Source: JBFMDN01 sp040753915
GTDB taxonomy: Bacteria > Desulfobacterota > Desulfomonilia > Desulfomonilales > Desulfomonilaceae
DNA length: 8,182 nt
Reading direction: 5' to 3'
Assembly: GCA_040753915.1 (NCBI GenBank)
Contig: JBFMDN010000116.1
Coordinates: forward strand, 1-8,182
Part shown: positions 5,261 to 8,182 of the stretch, piece after piece
How positions within the stretch are numbered: position 1 is the stretch's first letter
Layout of the letters: each line of letters opens with the position of its first letter
Program-made: the position numbers and the translations under genes
The notes under the pieces: generated by a model
Told to the model about the DNA's origin: nothing
Seen by the model: the letters and a program-made list of their open reading frames with translations, nothing else
Database searches by the model: none

Positions 5261-6394
5261 ATGAGAATTACGATTTCAGCCATCAAAGCAGACATTGGGA
5301 GCATAGGGGGTCACATCAAGCCGAGCGAAGCCGTCTTGGACCGGGTGAGAAGCTTCTGCCAGGACACCGCAGGTGACGTGTTCATAGATTGGCAGGTAAG
5401 CTACACCGGCGACGACATTGCTATACTTAGCACCCATCAAAAAGGGGTCAATAATGAGCAGGTGCACAAACTGGCTTGGGACGCTTTTGTGGCTGGCACC
5501 GAGGTAGCCAAGGCCGAGGGCCTGTACGGGGCCGGACAAGATCTCCTGAAGGATTCTTTTTCGGGCACGGTAAAGGGGATGGGGCCGTGCGTCGCTGAAA
5601 TGGAATTCGAGGAGCGTCCCGGCGAGCCCTTCCTCCTCTTCGCTGCAGACAAGACCGACCCCGGCGCCTACAACTTGGCCCTATACCTTAGTTTTACCGA
5701 CCCCATGTACTGCCCGGGCTTGATACTCTCTCCCAAAATGTCCGCGGGATTCACATTCACCATTATGGACGTGGCATACACGGACGCTGACAGGGTCATC
5801 GAATTGAATGCACCCGAAGAGCTATACGACATCGCTGCGTTGCTCCGCGACACAGAAAGATTCGTCGTGGAGTCAATCCGATCCCGGGCCGACGGCGAAA
5901 TCGCTGCGGTGGTAAGCACTACGAGACTGCACAACATCGCGGGAAAATACGTCGGCAAGGACGATCCCATCATGCTGGTGCGCGTACAAAGCAGCTTTCC
6001 TGCCACTGGAGAGATTTTGGCTCCTTTCTGCATCGCCCCGCTTGTGGCGGGCTTCATGCGCGGGAGTCACACGGGTCCCCTGATGCCTGTGAAGAGAAAC
6101 TCTCCTGTATCATATTTCGACGGCCCACCGGTGGTTACAGGATCTGCATACTGTGTGCGGAACGGGAAGCTCACGGAGCCTGCAGACGTGTTCGATCATC
6201 CGTTTTGGGACGAGATACGAGCGGAAGCGGCAAGAAAGGCTCTCAGCATTCGACGACAAGGCTTCTTCGGCGCTGCCATGCTACCGTACAGCGAGCTCGA
6301 ATATGGGGGCATTGTCGACAAGATGGACAAATTGGATTCAAAGTTCGTTGTCAGGCATGACTCGGATCTAAAGCAGAAGGTTTCCGCGGCATGA
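5261..6394 (+). CDS. fbp: Bifunctional fructose-1,6-bisphosphate aldolase/phosphatase
   Basis: This 377-residue enzyme makes fructose 6-phosphate from triose phosphates in one polypeptide: aldol condensation of DHAP and GAP, then dephosphorylation of FBP at the same remodelled active site. It drives gluconeogenesis one way. The family is found in archaea and deep or anaerobic, often autotrophic, bacteria. Visible signatures are IKADIGS with D11 and H18, TGDD (D51, D52), AGQDLLKDSFSG (91-102), ADKTDPGAYN (129-138), AGKYVGKDDP (227-236, with Y230, the Schiff-base K233, D234 and D235), MRGSHTGPLMPV (266-277), FDGPP and ELEY348. The Asp residues bind Mg2+. Length is close to the usual 370-400 residues. 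No aldolase or transketolase neighbours are present, so it appears to be a single-gene unit. All key residues I can align are present. I am very confident of the family. Confidence 0.95.
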   Translation: MRITISAIKADIGSIGGHIKPSEAVLDRVRSFCQDTAGDVFIDWQVSYTGDDIAILSTHQKGVNNEQVHKLAWDAFVAGTEVAKAEGLYGAGQDLLKDSFSGTVKGMGPCVAEMEFEERPGEPFLLFAADKTDPGAYNLALYLSFTDPMYCPGLILSPKMSAGFTFTIMDVAYTDADRVIELNAPEELYDIAALLRDTERFVVESIRSRADGEIAAVVSTTRLHNIAGKYVGKDDPIMLVRVQSSFPATGEILAPFCIAPLVAGFMRGSHTGPLMPVKRNSPVSYFDGPPVVTGSAYCVRNGKLTEPADVFDHPFWDEIRAEAARKALSIRRQGFFGAAMLPYSELEYGGIVDKMDKLDSKFVVRHDSDLKQKVSAA

Positions 6395-6494
6395 AGAGCA
6401 AATCCCTTTTGTTTGACCAGACTTCTGATTTCACAAAGCCGGAAAGGCCCAGCGGAGAGCGTGTCGTAATTCAGGTGTAAATGAGTTTCGGAAC

Positions 6495-6513
6495 GGCGGG
6501 CTGGAAGCCCGCC
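6495..6513. repeat. Perfect GGCGGGC-TGGAA-GCCCGCC hairpin
   Basis: Seven-base perfect arms (6495-6501 and 6507-6513) surround a 5-base loop, followed by TT. It lies 100 bases after the FBP aldolase stop. It could be a weak terminator; from memory, similar hairpins occur as short dispersed palindromes in bacterial genomes. Confidence 0.55.
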
Positions 6514-6530
6514 TTCAAATCTGTGCAACG

Positions 6531-7013
6531 GTGATTTCTCCGCCAGCATTAATAGGCAGCACCATTGGCATTCCGGAAGGTTCGGTGACGGAATCATGGC
6601 CGGAAGTGACAATGGGATGCCAGAAACGATTCTCGGCCCCTTGCAAACCGAGGACATGGCATTGGTCATGCCGAAAGATGCCCCCATTGGGGGATGGAAT
6701 GAAGTGGTGTCCCTTATCTCGTTCTTCCTATGGATAACCCTCTTGGCCCGCTGGGCGCACATACTCGGATTCTGCTTCAAGAGGAGCTGCTTCGGACATG
6801 GGAATAGCACCGCAAGACGATCCTTTTCGTAAGCCACAATGTGGACGAAGCCATATATCGCCGGACCGCATTGAGGTTATATCAGGTCCCCCTGGAAAAA
6901 TAACAGAGATTATGGAAATGCGTACGCGCGGGCCACGGGATCGCAGTGATGCCCAATACGGGCAAATGGCATCGGAAATCTTGGACACCCTGGAAAAGGA
7001 AGCCGGTTTTTGA
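6531..7013 (+). pseudogene. Decayed NitT/TauT-type ABC transporter ATP-binding protein
   Basis: Family segments appear in order across four frame changes. First comes ALIGSTIGIPEGSVTE (about 6546-6590), resembling the region after Walker A. Second is ILGPLQTEDMALVMPKDAPI (about 6626-6685), resembling the '...GPGTDRALVFQKDALFPW' Q-loop region. Third is LVLPMDNPLGPLGAHTRILL (6718-6777), a degraded Walker B and D-loop (usual LLMDEPFGALDA). It continues with QEELLRTWE, a TAG stop (6805-6807) and HRKTILFVSHNVDEAIYR (to 6861), the H-loop. Fourth, after one missing base near 6862, is DRIEVISGPPGKITEI... to GPRDRSDAQYGQMASEILDT and the TGA at 7011-7013. The Walker A is absent, the Walker B Glu is Asn, and the signature region is largely deleted. 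Import of sulfonate, nitrate or a related anion was the likely former role. The C-terminal half is certain; the two N-terminal segments are probable. Confidence 0.8.
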
Positions 7014-7170
7014 GTCTGAGCTCATATTACGCGCCACTTTCGAGGAGCAATCTCACAGCCGCAACTGGTCGTCCGGATCGGCCCGGCGGACAGAGAGCAT
7101 CTCTGGAGCGGGCTTGCTTTCCTGTTGGGGTTTTCGATCGGCTAAAGCTGTGGGAGCGGCGTTCGGCACG

Positions 7171-7189
7171 CATCCATCCATCCATCCAT
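7171..7189 (+). repeat. CATC tetranucleotide repeat
   Basis: Four CATC units plus CAT in tandem. It is not within an intact gene, so it is probably a neutral microsatellite. Confidence 0.8.
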
Positions 7190-7240
7190 AACTCCGTGGG
7201 AGGTCCATAGTCCGCGGCTCGTGCGAGGGAACAAGAATCC

Positions 7241-7277
7241 GGGACGATGTCACGCACTCCAGGCGACAGATCGTCCC
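7241..7277 (-). terminator. Long hairpin after the RTX gene, possible terminator
   Basis: GGGACGAT (7241-7248) pairs perfectly with ATCGTCCC (7270-7277). Inner TGTC/GACA pairing extends the stem with a one-base bulge. It starts 31 bases beyond the RTX stop on the minus strand. No T-run follows, so Rho-independent termination is uncertain; 3'-end protection is an alternative. Confidence 0.5.
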
Positions 7278-7308
7278 CTTGATTCCCTTCGTACCCCCGG
7301 CTTTTGAC

Positions 7309-8182
7309 CTACCGCCAGTTCGCCGCGATCAGGGGATTGAGCACATCCTGGTAGTTGGCCGGCAGGGAGGTCTGACCTGCAGCCGGAGGAGCGAACGCAG
7401 CCATCGCGCTGACCAGTGCGTCCACGTTGCTGCTGAGCAGCGTCTTGCCGTCGCTCGTCTTGAATTCCTCCACCCGATACGCGGACCCTTTGTACCAATC
7501 GGCAATGGTCACCTTGTCTTGAGTGCCGATGATGCTAACCTCCAGGTCGTACCCCACGTGGCGCAGCCAGAGCTGATCCGATGCCACTCCCGGGCCGAGC
7601 ACCAGCTTGTCCGTATTCCCCGGTGTCCAGTCACTCTCCACGATGCGGTCCTGCCCGGAGCCACGACCGAAGAGGTACGTGTCATTCCCCAGGCCCCCTT
7701 CAAGGATGTCGCTCCCGGCTCCACCGTCCAAAGTGTCGCTCCCGTATCCTCCGCTGAGCCTATTGGCGCCACTATTTCCAGTGAGCACATTATCCAAGGA
7801 ATTGCCGGTCCCATTGATGGAGGCACTTCCGGTCAGGGTAAGGTTCTCAACGTTCCAGCCCAGGCTATAGCTCACCGAGCTCAGTACGGTGTCCGTGCCT
7901 TCCCGGAAATTCTCGATGACAACATCACGGATATTGTCCACAATATAGGTGTCATTCCCCGTGCCACCCGAGAGCACGTCCACATCGGCTCCTCCATCAA
8001 GAAAGTCATCGCCGGAACCGCCAAACAACAGGTCCATGTCACCTTCACCGTATAGGGTGTCGCTGCCTGCTTCGCCAAAGATCATGTCGCTTCCAGAGCC
8101 ACCGAATACGATGTCATCTCCGCCTCCTGCAAAGACGATATCCGTGCCGCCTTTGGCATAGATGATATCGTCCGTGTCGCCA
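7309..8182 (-). CDS. RTX calcium-binding protein, C-terminal part (5' end outside window)
   Basis: The frame is open from the right edge to the TAG at 7311-7309, giving about 290 residues. The ATG at 8085 is internal: in-frame repeats continue upstream of it. The first part has about eight GGxGxDxUx nonapeptides (for example AGGGDDIVF, GGSGSDMIF, GGSGDDFLD, GGTGNDTYI), which bind Ca2+ in a parallel beta-roll. A linker (VDNIRDVVIENFREGTDTVL, then SSVSYSLGWNVENLTLTGSA) leads to a second block (GGYGSDTLD, GGAGSDILE, GGLGNDTYL). Next comes a haemolysin-type calcium-binding-related domain (DKLVLGPGVASDQLWLRHVG through TIADWYKGSAYRVEEFKTSDG). The tail VDALVSAMAAFAPPAAGQ ... LNPLIAANWR is typical of this family's secretion end. 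Such proteins leave through a type I (TolC-type) secretion system. The catalytic or adhesive N-terminal domain is not visible, so toxin, enzyme or adhesin cannot be decided. Confidence 0.93.
   Translation of the reverse strand, partial: GDTDDIIYAKGGTDIVFAGGGDDIVFGGSGSDMIFGEAGSDTLYGEGDMDLLFGGSGDDFLDGGADVDVLSGGTGNDTYIVDNIRDVVIENFREGTDTVLSSVSYSLGWNVENLTLTGSASINGTGNSLDNVLTGNSGANRLSGGYGSDTLDGGAGSDILEGGLGNDTYLFGRGSGQDRIVESDWTPGNTDKLVLGPGVASDQLWLRHVGYDLEVSIIGTQDKVTIADWYKGSAYRVEEFKTSDGKTLLSSNVDALVSAMAAFAPPAAGQTSLPANYQDVLNPLIAANWR

Larger units (their letters stand above)
7014..7308. other. Gap between ABC relic and RTX gene; possible permease scrap
   Basis: No intact gene is present. About 7109-7143 reads SGLAFLLGFSIG, then a stop, and the next frame over reads AVGAAFGT (about 7147-7170). 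Together they recall the LLGFxIG...VGxxLG stretch of NitT/TauT permeases, which normally follow the ATPase; this is weak. A CATC tandem repeat lies at 7171-7189 and a strong inverted repeat at 7241-7277. Confidence 0.4.

Noticed and set aside
6391..6480. 29-codon frame overlapping the FBP aldolase stop as ATGA
   Set aside because: Too short, with no family resemblance; the overlap alone is not enough.
6196..6837. 213-codon minus-strand frame across the end of the FBP aldolase gene and the ABC relic
   Set aside because: It lies antisense to conserved coding sequence, has no recognisable motif, and the plus strand explains both halves.
7279..8055. 258-codon plus-strand frame opposite the RTX gene
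   Set aside because: RTX repeats commonly leave the opposite strand open; the minus strand has unmistakable GGxGxD repeats.

Overview
The window looks like a chromosomal segment of an anaerobic bacterium, probably a sulfate-reducing or syntrophic Desulfobacterota ('deltaproteobacterium'). That is an inference from gene content: a CODH/ACS-type [4Fe-4S] protein, an archaeal-type bifunctional FBP aldolase/phosphatase, two toxin-antitoxin loci and a type I-secreted RTX protein. No rRNA, tRNA or CRISPR was seen, so the assignment is tentative.

Layout from left to right. Positions 1-128 hold a palindrome-rich repeat (copy A). Positions 562-2450 hold a two-gene operon: a small Fe-S cluster protein, then a membrane-anchored family 3 glycoside hydrolase related to beta-N-acetylhexosaminidase. 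Positions 2638-3266 hold DNA-3-methyladenine glycosylase I (tag), broken by a one-base deletion but otherwise intact. On the minus strand, 3470-4046 carries a BrnT toxin/CopG-type antitoxin pair whose promoter lies under two overlapping palindromes. Positions 4123-4258 hold the second, inverted copy of the repeat (copy B). On its other side is hicB (4294-4485), whose partner hicA survives only as its first seven or so codons. Positions 4650-5260 are non-coding and contain a CCCTCACCC-type palindromic repeat. Positions 5261-6394 encode FBP aldolase/phosphatase. Positions 6531-7013 are a decayed NitT/TauT-type ABC transporter ATPase, possibly followed by a scrap of its permease. On the minus strand, 7309-8182 is the C-terminal part of an RTX calcium-binding protein that runs off the right edge.

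The housekeeping genes (Fe-S/GH3 operon, FBP aldolase/phosphatase) are intact. The material around them is accessory and eroding: one frameshifted repair gene, one half-deleted TA module, one ABC transporter relic and several dispersed palindromes. The most interesting structure is the A/B repeat pair. The copies match at about 74 of 85 positions without gaps, lie in inverted orientation about 4 kb apart, and each has a TTGACT -35-like box exactly 13 bases beyond the end of the core. Copy B sits between the outward-facing promoters of the two TA loci. No wholly new multi-gene system is evident; the repeat family and its link to TA promoters is the best candidate for something undescribed.
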